DNA of 64,000 nt from Lineolata rhizophorae (lineage: Eukaryota > Ascomycota > Dothideomycetes > Lineolatales > Lineolataceae), in the NCBI GenBank assembly GCA_010093515.1, contig MU001674.1:1-64000 (forward strand), in the 5' to 3' direction. Below are positions 11,886-22,176 of this stretch, in pieces. The notes beneath the pieces were generated by a model. It had not been told where the DNA came from. It saw only the letters and a list, made by a program, of their open reading frames with translations, and did no database searches. Made by a program: the position numbers and the translations under genes. Position 1 is the stretch's first letter, and each line of letters starts with the position of its first letter.

Positions 11886-12792
11886 TTACAATGCCATGGC
11901 AGCCGCGGCGGCGCCGAGCGCGAGCGCGATCGGAGCCGGCAGGCCAGCAGCGGCGTCGCTCGGCGCCGGCGTGCCGGTCGATTCCGCGGCCTCGGTGCCA
12001 GTGGGCGTCTCGGACTCGGTGCTCGTGGCGGACTCGGTCTCAGTCGAGGTCATGCTGGCGGAGCCGGTGGAGCTGGGCGTGGAGACGGACATAGAGCCAG
12101 TCGAGGTCATGGAGCCGGTCGAGGTCATGGACCCCGAGGACGCGCTGCCGGACTCGGCGGAGGCGGAGGCGGAGGCGGAGGCAGAAGCAGAGGCGCTTTC
12201 GGATGCGGTCTCGGAAGGAGACGCGGAGCTGCCCGAGGCGGAGGCCGACTCCTCGGGAGTGCCGCCTGAGATGGTGAACTGGCCGGAAAAGTTGATCTGG
12301 TGGAAGTGTTAGGACAATTTTTGGCCGTGTTCTTAAGAGGCTAGTGTGGCGCGCGGAGAAGGGCTCACCTCGTCACCCTGAGTGATCATGAGGGCGTAGT
12401 CGGGCGCGACTTCGAGGTCAGAAGGCGGGGTCCAGGTGAACGAGCCGCCAGTCGCATCAGCTAGCAATTGGGTTAGCGACGCATCGCAAGTTGCAAGCGC
12501 AATGAATTGGGTCCTCACAGGTGATGGTGAAGACGGTATCGAGGTCCCCGCGGTCGCCCTCGCGCAGGGTGAGGGTGACAGGCTTTGCGAATTGGCGTCA
12601 GTAAACATTGCAGCCGATGTGCTCCGACGGAGGGTAACAAACATCATCCGTAGGCGCCTCCCACTCAATAGTGGCTGGCTCACCGGCTTCGAAGAGAGTC
12701 GGCACCGACGTGAAGAACAGAACATTGGACTGAGCCGCCACCAGCGTGGCCAGGGCGGACGCGCCGAAAAACAGGGTCTGAGCGAAATGCAT
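11886..12792 (-). CDS. Kre9/Knh1-like GPI-anchored cell-wall protein
   Basis: Predicted secreted, GPI-anchored wall protein with a Kre9/Knh1-type N-terminal beta-sandwich domain, a family linked to beta-1,6-glucan assembly in yeasts. Exons on the minus strand are 12792-12643, 12582-12519, 12460-12369 and 12296-11886, giving 238 aa in frame. A signal peptide covers about residues 1-20 (MHFAQTLFFGASALATLVAA). The domain shows AGEPATIEW, PVTLTLREGD, DLDTVFTI, GSFTWTPPSDL, DYALMITQGDE and NFSGQF in the expected order. After about residue 115 comes a Ser/Ala/Thr region with SA dipeptide repeats and MTSTGS repeats, dense O-glycosylation sites by inference. It ends in a hydrophobic tail (APIALALGAAAAAMAL), as a GPI signal should. 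The first donor (GTTTGT) is weak but the joined reading fits the family. A paralogue lies at 50399-51113. Confidence 0.85.
12155..12196. repeat. Hexanucleotide repeat coding for Ser-Ala dipeptides
   Basis: Imperfect GCGGAG/GAGGCG-type hexamer array inside exon 4 of the Kre9-like gene. On the minus strand it encodes alternating Ser and Ala in the stalk. Such arrays change length by slippage, so stalk length may vary between strains (inference). Confidence 0.7.
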
Positions 12793-12835
12793 TGTGATCG
12801 TGTTAAGAAAGTTGGGTTTGTGGGGAATTAAAGGG

Positions 12836-12844
12836 TTATATATA
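12836..12844 (-). promoter_or_regulatory. TATA box of the Kre9-like gene
   Basis: TATATATAA on the minus strand, 44 nt upstream of the start codon at 12792. The position is close to the ATG, so the 5' UTR would be very short if this element is used. Confidence 0.45.
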
Positions 12845-14285
12845 TTTCGAAAGCGCAGACGCAAAGGAGCGGACGTGAGTGGGAATGTGCCGGCAATGGG
12901 AGAAGTAAGGGAGGACGGTGATCGTGGACGGAGGAGGGTCAAGTATACAAAGGCAACCGCGCAGGGCAAAAGGAAAATAATCTCATCCCCCGGGGGGGAG
13001 GGGCGTTACGGGGCGTTCAGGGGGGGAGAGGGACCTGGGCAAATGAGCGCGTTCGCGAGGGCGTCATTTGATCCTCCGCCTAGGACCATGCCTTGTTTGG
13101 CGGCGCGCCACCCTGGACGGCCTTCGAGCCGGCTGGGAGTACCGGTTCGACCGCTCGGCTGCGAGCAAATGAAGCCAACGGGCGAGGCTGTGGTCGGGCG
13201 ACGGTTGGCGCTCTAAGTTTATGCGTATCTCGGGCCAACTAGCGCAGCCACGTCCCACGGCCCGATCTGGGGAAGTCCGCTCAGGGGCCTGGCCAACGCC
13301 TCGTACAAGGCAGCCTGCAAAAAGGGCACGAGGCAGCCTAGATGCAGCAATCGCGTTACGGCATCTGGGAACGCAGATTGTTCTCGGCCTTTTCCTACGC
13401 GTAGCGGTCGCTTCAGACTCTCAACGAGATGGTCTGGCCGGCGCGCGCCGGATTCTTCCTCGATGGACTCTCGTGAGGCCAAGCGCGTCGGGTCGGCAGC
13501 TGGGCTTTGCGCCACTAGGCTTCAGCCGCCAGTTCAAGCCATTCCGACGGTGCCGGACTAGTGGCCGCGGAATTCGATTCTCACTGGCCACGGCGACCTT
13601 GTGGCTGTCCAGATGGCGTTAGCCAGAGTCGCCGTCGCGCTTGGCTTAATAGCTTGCCGTCTTGGAGCTGAACGCGAGCGTGTCGCGCGTCTGCACCGTC
13701 AGATTAATCAAATCTGACCGCGTCCATAGACGATGATTAACGTCGCCATGGTCTGCTCGCGATGGGTAAAAAATGGAACGGCGACCGCAATTGATGATTG
13801 AGGATGCCGATCTACGTTTGTGCAGAGAGTGGACACGTGCGGCCCGAACCCCTTCAGAACCTCCGCTTTCGGTGATCCGGTAAAACCGGAGATCGGGACG
13901 ATCGTCTTGTCCGACGTTGGAGTAGCCGACCGATACCTGCCTGATGCGGACCATGTCGCAAACCCGTTAGCCCCTTACAGGTGGTCAAGGAACACCGGAA
14001 GTCGAGCGTTCGGCGCATGCCTACTGAAATTTTCATCGTCACAGGTAGATAGGGTTGCATCACAAGATTGACCTAGACGTCATAGCAGGGATAGGGTTTG
14101 CCAATGATCGAGCGCTTATGTCATCGCGGATGTTATATCATCTGCGGAACCCGAACTGGAGCAGACCCTGTTGATCTGGGCGCGAGCTCCCTGAGGAGGG
14201 CTGTGGCACGTGTTGTGTGGGCTCTTGCGGGTCGAAGTGGGCCTGCTCGCCGTTACGTGGGTCCTGGGGTCGGGACGGGCCCGCA
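12845..14285. other. Spacer, no gene recognised
   Basis: Sequence of mixed composition upstream of the Kre9-like gene. Frames of about 100-130 codons at 13219-13622 and 13646-13954 lie on opposite strands and have no family motif. I see no convincing splice-linked coding here. Confidence 0.4.
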
Positions 14286-14586
14286 TCATGAACTTCCTAA
14301 TGAAGTTACTCGGCTTCCTAGATTGTACGTGTCTACACAGATGGAAAACCGCACAGGTATAAGTCTTAGTCGACCTCGAGTACGAGCTGCACGTTGAAAT
14401 AGGGTTCAGCATCTACTCACCTGCCGGGTCCACTGCCAGGTTGTTGGGATCAGGCGTCCAGTTGTGGCGGGCTGGAAACAACGGCTCTGGGAACACCTTA
14501 TCCCATCCGTCGGGATTATAACGCAAAAACGCATTTGGCAGAGGCCCCCGAGCACATAATGCAACACAAACGACCGAAGCGGGCAT
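14286..14586 (-). CDS. Candidate small two-exon gene, unknown function
   Basis: Tentative model of 70 aa. Exon 1 (14586-14421) opens with ATG directly after a TGA and reads through segments that look coding, such as NAFLRYNPDGWDKVFPEP and PARHNWTPDPNNLAVDP. A good donor (GTGAGT) ends it. Exon 2 (14332-14286) follows a TAG acceptor and joins in phase (G plus AC) to a short tail ending in TGA. It lies about 180 nt beyond the dynein intermediate chain stop on the same strand, so it could instead be 3' UTR sequence or a fragment of a larger lost gene. I recognise no family. The evidence is the Trp/Pro/Asn/Asp-rich, non-repetitive sequence and the matching splice phase. Confidence 0.3.
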
Positions 14587-14765
14587 TCACACTAGTTTCA
14601 AGAGCCAAGAATTGACCGTCAAATGCTTGGGTATGTCGTGAACTAAGCCCTCCACAACTCCCAATGCGTGAACAACTAGAGAAACAACTCACAACTCGAG
14701 AGGCCACATCTGCCCCCCAAACCTTTCCGCTTTACCTTCATACGGGACAGACCAATAGGGCGTCC

Positions 14766-17032
14766 TCATTGCCGTGCTACGCCATTGATCCTCACCTCCG
14801 ACGTGTCCAGCTTGCTCACATACTTCTTCACTGCTGCCCATTCCTCGGCCCTCACGTTATCTAGTCCACCTAGGTCAGCCCCGACTTCGAACACAGATAC
14901 AGTGCCGTCCAAGCCGCCAACCGCGAGCTTCTTCCCTTCGTGGGGCTCCCAGCCAACTTTGTTAAGACTACGCGGCATGAAACTAGCGCCACGCTTGTCG
15001 CTAGGCGTCGCCTTCGCCACTGGAACTTCCACGTCCACATTGATGTCCCACACCTCCAGAGTGCCGGCACCGTCCACAAGAGCAAACACGCCTGGCTTGA
15101 CAGGAGACCAGCGGGCATCGTAGACGAGGTCCTCGCGCACAAAGTCGGCCAGCGGAAGCGCGACTTGGGCCGCACCAACCACGCTCGTCGTGCTGCTCGC
15201 CGCGGGTGCCCGTACCTTCCAAAGCTTGACGCTCCAATCGAGAGAGGCCGAGAGCACTAGGTCGCCTAGGTCGATAGGGCCGCGTGCAGGGTGGAAGTCG
15301 AGCGACATAACGGGTGCTGCATGGCTGCGGTAGGACACACGCGTGTCGACACCGGCTTTAGCCCCTGCACGGTCATACCGGTGACACGGGTAGATAGGGC
15401 CTTCTTCGGAGCCGGCAAGGAAGTAGGTAGGGTCGGCTTGAGGAAAAGCGATGCAGGTGGGCGCCATGTCTTCCGTCTTCGCCGGAGCGGGCGACACGAG
15501 CTCGAGGTATTCTTGCGGTTGTGCCAGCATATCGACGGACCAGCCGCAGACTACGCCATCTGTGGAGCAAGATATGATGTTGTTCGCGTTTTGGGTTCCT
15601 ACAATGTCTATCGAATAGACAGGGTGGGTGTGACCGGAGCCGGTGAGCGGGGTCTTCTGGACGGGAGCCGACTTTGCTCGAGTGTCCCAGAGCAACACCT
15701 GCCCACTATATGCTCCGCCGACGATGAGATTAGGATGGAAAGGAGAAAATTTCGCGGTTAAGATATCGGATTGCGCATGAAAGACATATTCAGGTCGATC
15801 GTGCATATGCAGATTCCAGACTTGAACAAGTCCATCCGGTTCATGGGGAGCGGTAGGATTTTTGGTATATGAGGCCAACACCAACTCTGGGAACTTCGTA
15901 AAAGTTAGCACGATCAAGGAAACTCAGATGACGGCAATTCTTACCTTCGGGGAGAAGCCAAGGTCACTAATCATTCGCTTCTTGCTCCATCGTCCATCCC
16001 AGAATTGGGCGATCTCCTTCACTCTCCTACCCTTTGCCGCACCGTATCGATCGTCATCGTCGTCGATTCCATTTTGCCCTCCAAGAGCGTAATCCGCCAA
16101 TATGTCGTACTCCTCGTCAAGAGCACGTTCGATGACCTTGCTTGAACGTTCCACAAAGTCGAGGAAGTCTTCCGATGATGTCACAGCATTTAATTCCTCA
16201 TTTGTAAGAGAGCGCGCGGGGAAATTCTCCCTAGCTGCTCCCATAGAAGCAGCACCGTCCGCACTAGGTTCTTGCACCGCCTTCAGCTCTTCCTCAATCT
16301 CCTTCCGAATATTCTCCCTAAGTTCTTCATCCCGCTCCCGCTCTCGGCGACTCAACCGTTTGCTTGCCCGCGGCGTCCTAGTCGGCGACGCTAACCGCTC
16401 CTCTTCCGAGTCGGAATCTACTGCCCGCTGCCGCGGAGGTGACCATGCATCTGTTGTCTGCACCGCCTTGCTATACGTCGTAACTTCCGGCTTCGGTGTC
16501 CCAGGGTACTCGTACACGGTCATAAGAGGAGCGATGGCGAGGTTCTGTGGGGCCGCGGCCGCTGTCGCTGGTGTCTGCGTCGCGCCCGGGGGGCTGGATG
16601 GTGCATAGCTGTCGCCGCCGCTCAACTGTCCCGCACTAACGACCGACGTCGGTCTACTCCCTCGCGCTCCGGCTGGCGATGCGGTGCCAGGCCCTGTTGA
16701 GCTTGGCCGGCTCTCGCCCACCAGACTAGAGATGAAGGAATCTAGGTCGCGGCGGTTGTCAGCGCGGCTCGGTGTCGGCGCCACTAGCTGAATGAACAGT
16801 CAGCATTGTAGCTTCTTCAAGATTCGGTAGAATGGCAGAACATGAAATGGGAGGTAGAGTTTGCGCGCGCGTGTGCTGTTCAAGCTGGCTTGAGACGTAC
16901 TTCTGAAGAGTCGCCTACGCTCTGCCGGTTAGCGGAGATTTCCTTCTGCCGCATCTCGCGCTGCCGCTTGAGCTCTGCGAGCTTCGCTTTCTTCGCCGCA
17001 ATCTCATCTCGCCGCTGCTGTATGGAATCCAT
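14766..17032 (-). CDS. Cytoplasmic dynein 1 intermediate chain
   Basis: Cargo-binding WD40 subunit of the minus-end-directed microtubule motor. Minus-strand exons 17032-16901, 16787-15945 and 15893-14766 give 700 aa, all junctions phase 0. The N-terminus (MDSIQQRRDEIAAKKAKLAE) is the charged helix that binds dynactin p150Glued and NudE in this family. A Ser/Pro-rich linker follows. A likely LC8 light-chain site, KAVQT in a YSKAVQTTD context, lies at about residues 150-157. A charged coiled-coil stretch runs at about 180-215, then SLTNEELNAV and DFLDFVERSSKVIERALDE. The WD40 propeller fills the region from about residue 320 to the end, with repeats such as LIVGGAYSGQVLLWD, IISCSTDGVVCGW and LVLSASLDWSVKLWKV. 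Its length is normal for fungal orthologues. It is divergent from the ATP synthase subunit e gene. Confidence 0.93.
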
Positions 17033-17538
17033 GGTTGCGAGCGGCCTTGGGTTCGGAGCTAGGATGAGAAGCTCGCTCTAGGGAGCGTCGGGAGGAGAAT
17101 AGCCGTTGTCGTAGTGGACGTGAAGGAAAGCGCCGAATACCCCTTGGTGGAGGAGGGGAAAGGGAGTGGGTAATACAAGTGATCGTTATTCTACATTAGG
17201 GGGAGAAGGGTGTGGTATGGTGAAGCAGACAATACCTAGCGTGTCCATAGGACGCGTTCGCTGGATTCTTGGGGGCTCGAGATCACGTGATGTTGCCGGG
17301 CAAGCTTGCGGATGTCGGAAGAGACCGCGAAAAGATGTCCGCCGCCAACATCCAGCCCAACCCAGTGAAAACATCTCGCTCACGCGCTCACCTCCCTCCG
17401 CCCGTCTTCCTCTCCTCCGCCAAGGTGCATAGCTCGGCTGAAGTTATTTTCGACCGGATTTGAGTCGTAACTTCCCCAATTGAGCTCTCCGAGCGTCTGC
17501 GGCACTCCCTTGGCACCCTTTCCTTTTTCCCGCTCGAC
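17033..17538. promoter_or_regulatory. Divergent promoter, dynein IC / ATP synthase e
   Basis: A 506-nt head-to-head interval between two housekeeping genes. It holds the E-box palindrome listed separately and a pyrimidine-rich tract just before the subunit e start. No TATA box stands out. Confidence 0.6.
17283..17290. promoter_or_regulatory. TCACGTGA palindrome (bHLH/Cbf1-type E-box)
   Basis: Perfect 8-nt palindrome within a 10-nt ATCACGTGAT palindrome, near the middle of the divergent promoter, about 250 nt from each start codon. TCACGTGA is the preferred core of Cbf1/USF-type bHLH factors in yeasts. Its role here is inference. Confidence 0.45.
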
Positions 17539-18031
17539 ATGTCTACCTCCACCGGAGTCAATGTATGTTAGGCGCTTATGATCGCAATGGCTTCGTCGTG
17601 ATATGATATCGTTGTTGGAGCTTTGGATGCTGTCTTCGATCGCTAACCAAGCCGTAATTAGGTGCTCCGTTGGTCCGCACTCGCTTTCGGCGTCTTCTAT
17701 GGCGCATACCACCAGTGGACGATAACCTCCCAAGACCGGATGAACGCGATAAACAGGGAATACGAAAGGAAAGCCCAGCTTATTGAGAAGGCGAAAGCTG
17801 CGTACATTAAGAAGACAATGCCTTCGGAGAGCAAGACAGCGAGTGGTGACGGTATGTAGATCATCCCTCTAACGCCGCGCAATGCTGCCTTTTCCCCCTC
17901 TCGACAAATCAGGATGCACTATTTTAGGCAAGTCGTGCTAACTTTTACTACTTGTAGTTATTTCGGATCCTGAAGACCCCCGGTTCGACCTCGAGGCATA
18001 CTTGACGTTGATGGAGACTGGCGAGAAATAG
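17539..18031 (+). CDS. ATP synthase subunit e, mitochondrial
   Basis: Small inner-membrane subunit of the F1Fo-ATP synthase (yeast Tim11/Atp21), needed for dimer rows and cristae shape rather than catalysis. Exons 17539-17562, 17662-17851 and 17958-18031 give 95 aa in frame. The first exon encodes only eight residues (MSTSTGVN). A single membrane helix follows at about residues 9-27 (VLRWSALAFGVFYGAYHQW) and contains the GxxxG dimerisation motif (GVFYG). A charged helical tail with KAQLIEKAKAAYIKK comes next. The C-terminus DPEDPRFDLEAYLTLMET is typical of filamentous fungi. The family is well supported despite the small size. Confidence 0.9.
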
Positions 18032-19880
18032 ACGGGCTGTAGGGGGGTTTTGGCCGTTTCACGAGGTATCTAGAGGACATGGTGAAATAAGAGCATATGT
18101 GTTGTGTGAGTAGGGAAGATTGGCACTCTCCTAATATCCACGGCACTATGCACGAGCTGGGATGAGCGACTCACATCTTGAAGAGAGCGCTTTCTTTCGT
18201 GGGGATGCTCGTGTGCACTGTACCTATTGTACAATATCGAGGGTTCCACAATTTTGCGCCTTAGTTTACCTCTTATCCATGTTTAAGTCCTTCCGTTAAT
18301 CACATTTCTCGGCATCAAGTAGAATTATGGCCGACTCGAGAGTCAAATGATTACCCTTGCCAACGGCAAAAGTTCCGCGTCCCCAGAATTTTCCTTAATC
18401 GTAACAGCCCTCCGCTCGGTACACATGTATTTTTTTTTATTAAATATTAACCATGAGCGCTACCAATATAATGCGCAGTTGGAAGCTACCGACGACTCTC
18501 ATGGAGAATGTATGTGGTAAGTAATTTGATCACAAGTCCTTGCATTGCAATCTTGTACGTTTTCAAACAAAATGACATGGAGATGTCCATTGTCGAAGAA
18601 GCAACCCCAGGATGGCAGTTTCGATACGTCTTCGACTCGATCATGTTTCGCTACTAATGTATACTTGCTTTTGCAGTTTCTCCATAGGTTGGGTCGCCAA
18701 TATCTTTCTGTGAGATGGCCACTATTTTCAGGATATCTTGCAAGCATCTAATCTCAGAACCTTCCCGGCACACCGGCAGTTGGCGATCACAGCTTAACGC
18801 TCAGCAAGCACGGATGTCCTTATGAAAGGTAGTTCGACATAACCATAACACTATCAATTTCCGCCAAAATAGGGTAACTACTTCTAAGGTTACAATTGCC
18901 TATAATATGAAGACCATTAAACTATGCCAAATATATAAATAACATGTTCTATAGTGCTGTGTAGAGTAGCATGGGAGGGAAACCAAATACGTAAAGGAAT
19001 TTACCAAGGAGGAAGCTGAGAAAGTAAGACAAGTCAAGAATGAATTCCATGAAGAGCTATAACAAAACTATTCGGACAAGACTGTTCGGACAAAATCAAA
19101 ATTTATTGCTCCTTAAGGTGAGCTAGACTTCGGTGCGACAAAGGCGTAATTTGCATGATACGCAAGTACAAGGCGCAGTACATAGCGAATTTGCCATATT
19201 TACAGCAGAGGGACTTCTTATGGGCAGGTAACATGGTCTGCCAATCGCCATCATACACACTGCAAACTTGATTGCCTAATCCTCCCATTGGCTAAGAGTA
19301 CCTACATATTTCCCCAACTTGTACGACGTGCGTATTATGGCCCCCACGACCCTACCCACGACGGACATCTAGATAAGGCGTGCTTCGGCTCCTTGTAGAT
19401 CGCAGATATATAGTTTCCTTGTCTACCCCTGTGTTAGCTCGTCTAAGTCTTCAAAACCAACCTTCCGCATAATCTAGTCATTCTACTGTAAATATATACA
19501 TATCTAGTGCATTAATGCAGCGGCTCAGCCGCAGGGCGTACGGCTATGCTACATACAGTAAGGATACAGGGGTATTAGCGACATGCATTCCCCGCGTCCC
19601 CCGACTCGCTAAACGCCGCTACGAGTATGACCTCAAGTGCTACAAGCTATTGATGTTGACGACTCCTCTCGGGTTCTATTCCTCTTTCCAATCTTGCTGG
19701 ATAGCGAATTGACATAAACTTCTTCAAGTCAGATTTAGTTCTTGCGTGCTACAGATAGTGCTTTTAGCGGAGTGCTTCTGTTTTGTCTTTGCCCTGCTGG
19801 CCTTCTTCTAGTGAACAGTTACAGTACCTACTTCAAGCAACCATACACCCACATTCGTGGAATTGTAGTTCGTCACTACA
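18032..19880. other. AT-rich spacer, no gene recognised
   Basis: About 1.85 kb of AT-rich DNA with only short frames. At 19068-19094 a short near-duplication of TTCGGACAAGACTG-like sequence is visible. The last 150 nt form the promoter of the dehydrogenase gene. No transposon signature was seen. Confidence 0.45.
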
Positions 19881-21138
19881 ATGGGCGGCGGACCTGAAGC
19901 CAAGAAAGACAAAGTTCTTTTTGTCCTACCATTTCCGGAACCAACTGACGTAACGGACCGACTCAAGCGGAAATTTCCCAACATTGACTTCGAGTACATC
20001 AACCTCACCAGTCACCGAGATGGTGTGTGGGTCCGGCACAAGGAACTTCCAAAAGGTAGCATCACACCTAATTCGACTCGAACAATCAATTCCGTTTCCA
20101 TCTAATCGTGCACCTTTCAGAAATATACCACGACATAACCATCCTAGGCACTCTGGCTGTCCTTCCAGAGAAGCCCGAGGACTGCCCCAGGCTCGAGCTC
20201 ACGCACATCTTCTCCGCGGGTATAAACCACATCACGGACAACCCGGTGTACAAGGACACGGACGTGACCTTCACGACGAGCAATGGGATCCACGGCCCGC
20301 AGATCGCCGAGTGGGTCGTCATGACGGCGCTCATCCAGAGTCACAAGTACAACCCGCTTTACGAGCTGCAGAAGCAGCACAAGTGGGGCCAGAAGCACAC
20401 GTCGGAGAACTACGGCAAGGTGTCGGACCTGGTCGGCCAGCGGCTAGGCGTGCTCGGATACGGCAGCATCGGGAGACAAGGTCAGCTACTTTTCGTTTTC
20501 CCGCTCCGCTCCGTTACGCATCTTCCCCGGGGGGAGCCCGAGTTCATCTCTCTAACCAAGCCCCGCACGCAGTCGCCCGCGTCGGCAAGGCCATGGGCAT
20601 GGACGTCATCGCCTACACGGCGCACGCCAAAGACACGCCCGCGGCGCGCGCCGACAACGGCTACATCGTGCCGGGCACGGGCGACCCGGACGGCTCGATC
20701 CCGTCGGCGTGGTACAGCGGCACGACCAAGGCGGAGCTGCACCGCTTCCTGGCGCAGGACGTCGACCTGCTGCTCGTCTCGGTCCCGCTCACCAAGGCGA
20801 CCCTGCGCCTGCTGGGCGCCGCCGAGTTCGCCGTCCTGGGCCGCAGGAACGCCTTCGTGACCAACATCTCGCGGGGCAAGGTGGTCGACCAGCCGGCGCT
20901 GGTGGACGCCCTGAAGGACGGCACCCTGCGCGGGGCCGCGCTCGACGTCGTGGACCCGGAGCCGCTGCCCGAGGACGATCCGTTGTGGGACGCGCCGAAT
21001 GTGACCATCACGCCGCATATTAGCGGGCTGGGGGATGCGTACGCGAAGCGGGCGTTTGAGGTGATGGAGTTGAATCTGGAGAGGAGGGCGAATGGGGAAG
21101 AGCTGATTAACGTCGTGGATAAGAAGAGAGGATATTAG
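19881..21138 (+). CDS. D-isomer-specific 2-hydroxyacid dehydrogenase
   Basis: NAD(P)-dependent oxidoreductase interconverting 2-oxo acids and D-2-hydroxyacids (glyoxylate/hydroxypyruvate reductase-like group); the actual substrate cannot be told. Exons 19881-20055, 20121-20480 and 20573-21138 give 366 aa in frame. The dinucleotide fold motif GYGSIG is at residues 171-176, just before the second intron. The catalytic triad is present in order: R279 in NISRGKVVD, E308 in DPEPLP, and H327 in TPHISG. The substrate-domain motif SAGINHI and the linker NGIHGPQIAEW also fit the family. There is no mitochondrial or peroxisomal targeting signal: it ends KKRGY and lacks an N-terminal presequence, so a cytosolic location is inferred. 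Confidence 0.92.
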
Positions 21139-22176
21139 GTGAGGTGAAATCGGTGCGTAGCAAAGGCGTACGCGACGACATAGAAAATAGGCCCAGACGC
21201 GAGGGTGTGTTCGACCCTCCGGGAATCAGTCTAGACGTGCCTGATTTAAATTGCTTCTTGATTCGGCTTCCAGGCTATGAGGGGGTGCGCTCTCCTGCAG
21301 CACGGCGTACACATATCGGATATATCTACACATATCCTCAGCAAATTGACATCCATCACTGAACAGTGGGATACTAAGTCTAGACTGAATTACTCCTGCA
21401 TTGGCTATCTTCTTCGCTTCTTTACAGAGTGCTCCGGATTGCTCCGAGTAAACCTATATGGAGACCACGTACGAGACATGTACAAGACACACGAGAGCCA
21501 TGCGCTATACGCCACGTTGCGCATACGGCCTTCGTCAAAACTATCGATAACACCGGAAGGCTTCGTAATTGGGTAGTAAAACAAACCCAGTTGCAAGCCG
21601 TCCGAAACCTCGACCGTCCCCACAACTACGTGCATGCCATCCGAAAAGCGAGCGTAAGAAGACATCGGCACTCTTGGGAGGAACGAGACGGGACATCAAC
21701 AACCAGAGCGAAAACATCGACAGCGAACGCCCAACTCCACCGCTTCCTGAAGGTAGACCCAAGATGGAACGCTATCAAAACAGTTACAAGTTGCGCCGAG
21801 ATATATGGAATTGTCGTGCGATCCTCGTACCGAGGGGGAAGGAACAAGAGTTAAATGTGCGTAAAAGAATAAAACTGGTGAAACAGGGTAAAGGTTAAAA
21901 GCCAGATGAGCGACCGGAAGAAATAATTGGTTTGGTCGAATAAAAAAGTGGAGTAACGGAATAAATCCTGGCAAAGGGGTATAATTGGTGGCGGTCATCG
22001 ATCGGTTGCGAAAGCTCGCGTGCATTGATCCCGTCCGTCCGGTTCGTCGAGGGGATTCCACCTCTTACTCACATTTACAGTCAGGCGACTCTCTTCTCTA
22101 ATATCGTAGGACCATCGCAAAAGCCCTATGCAATGAAACTTTTTTCTTTCTTCTTTTCTTTCCTTCTATTCTCCTT
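21139..22176. other. Convergent 3' spacer, no gene recognised
   Basis: About 1 kb between the dehydrogenase and the GPCR-like gene, which converge. Frames of 60-140 codons overlap on both strands at 21405-21898. None has a family motif or good splice sites. Confidence 0.45.
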
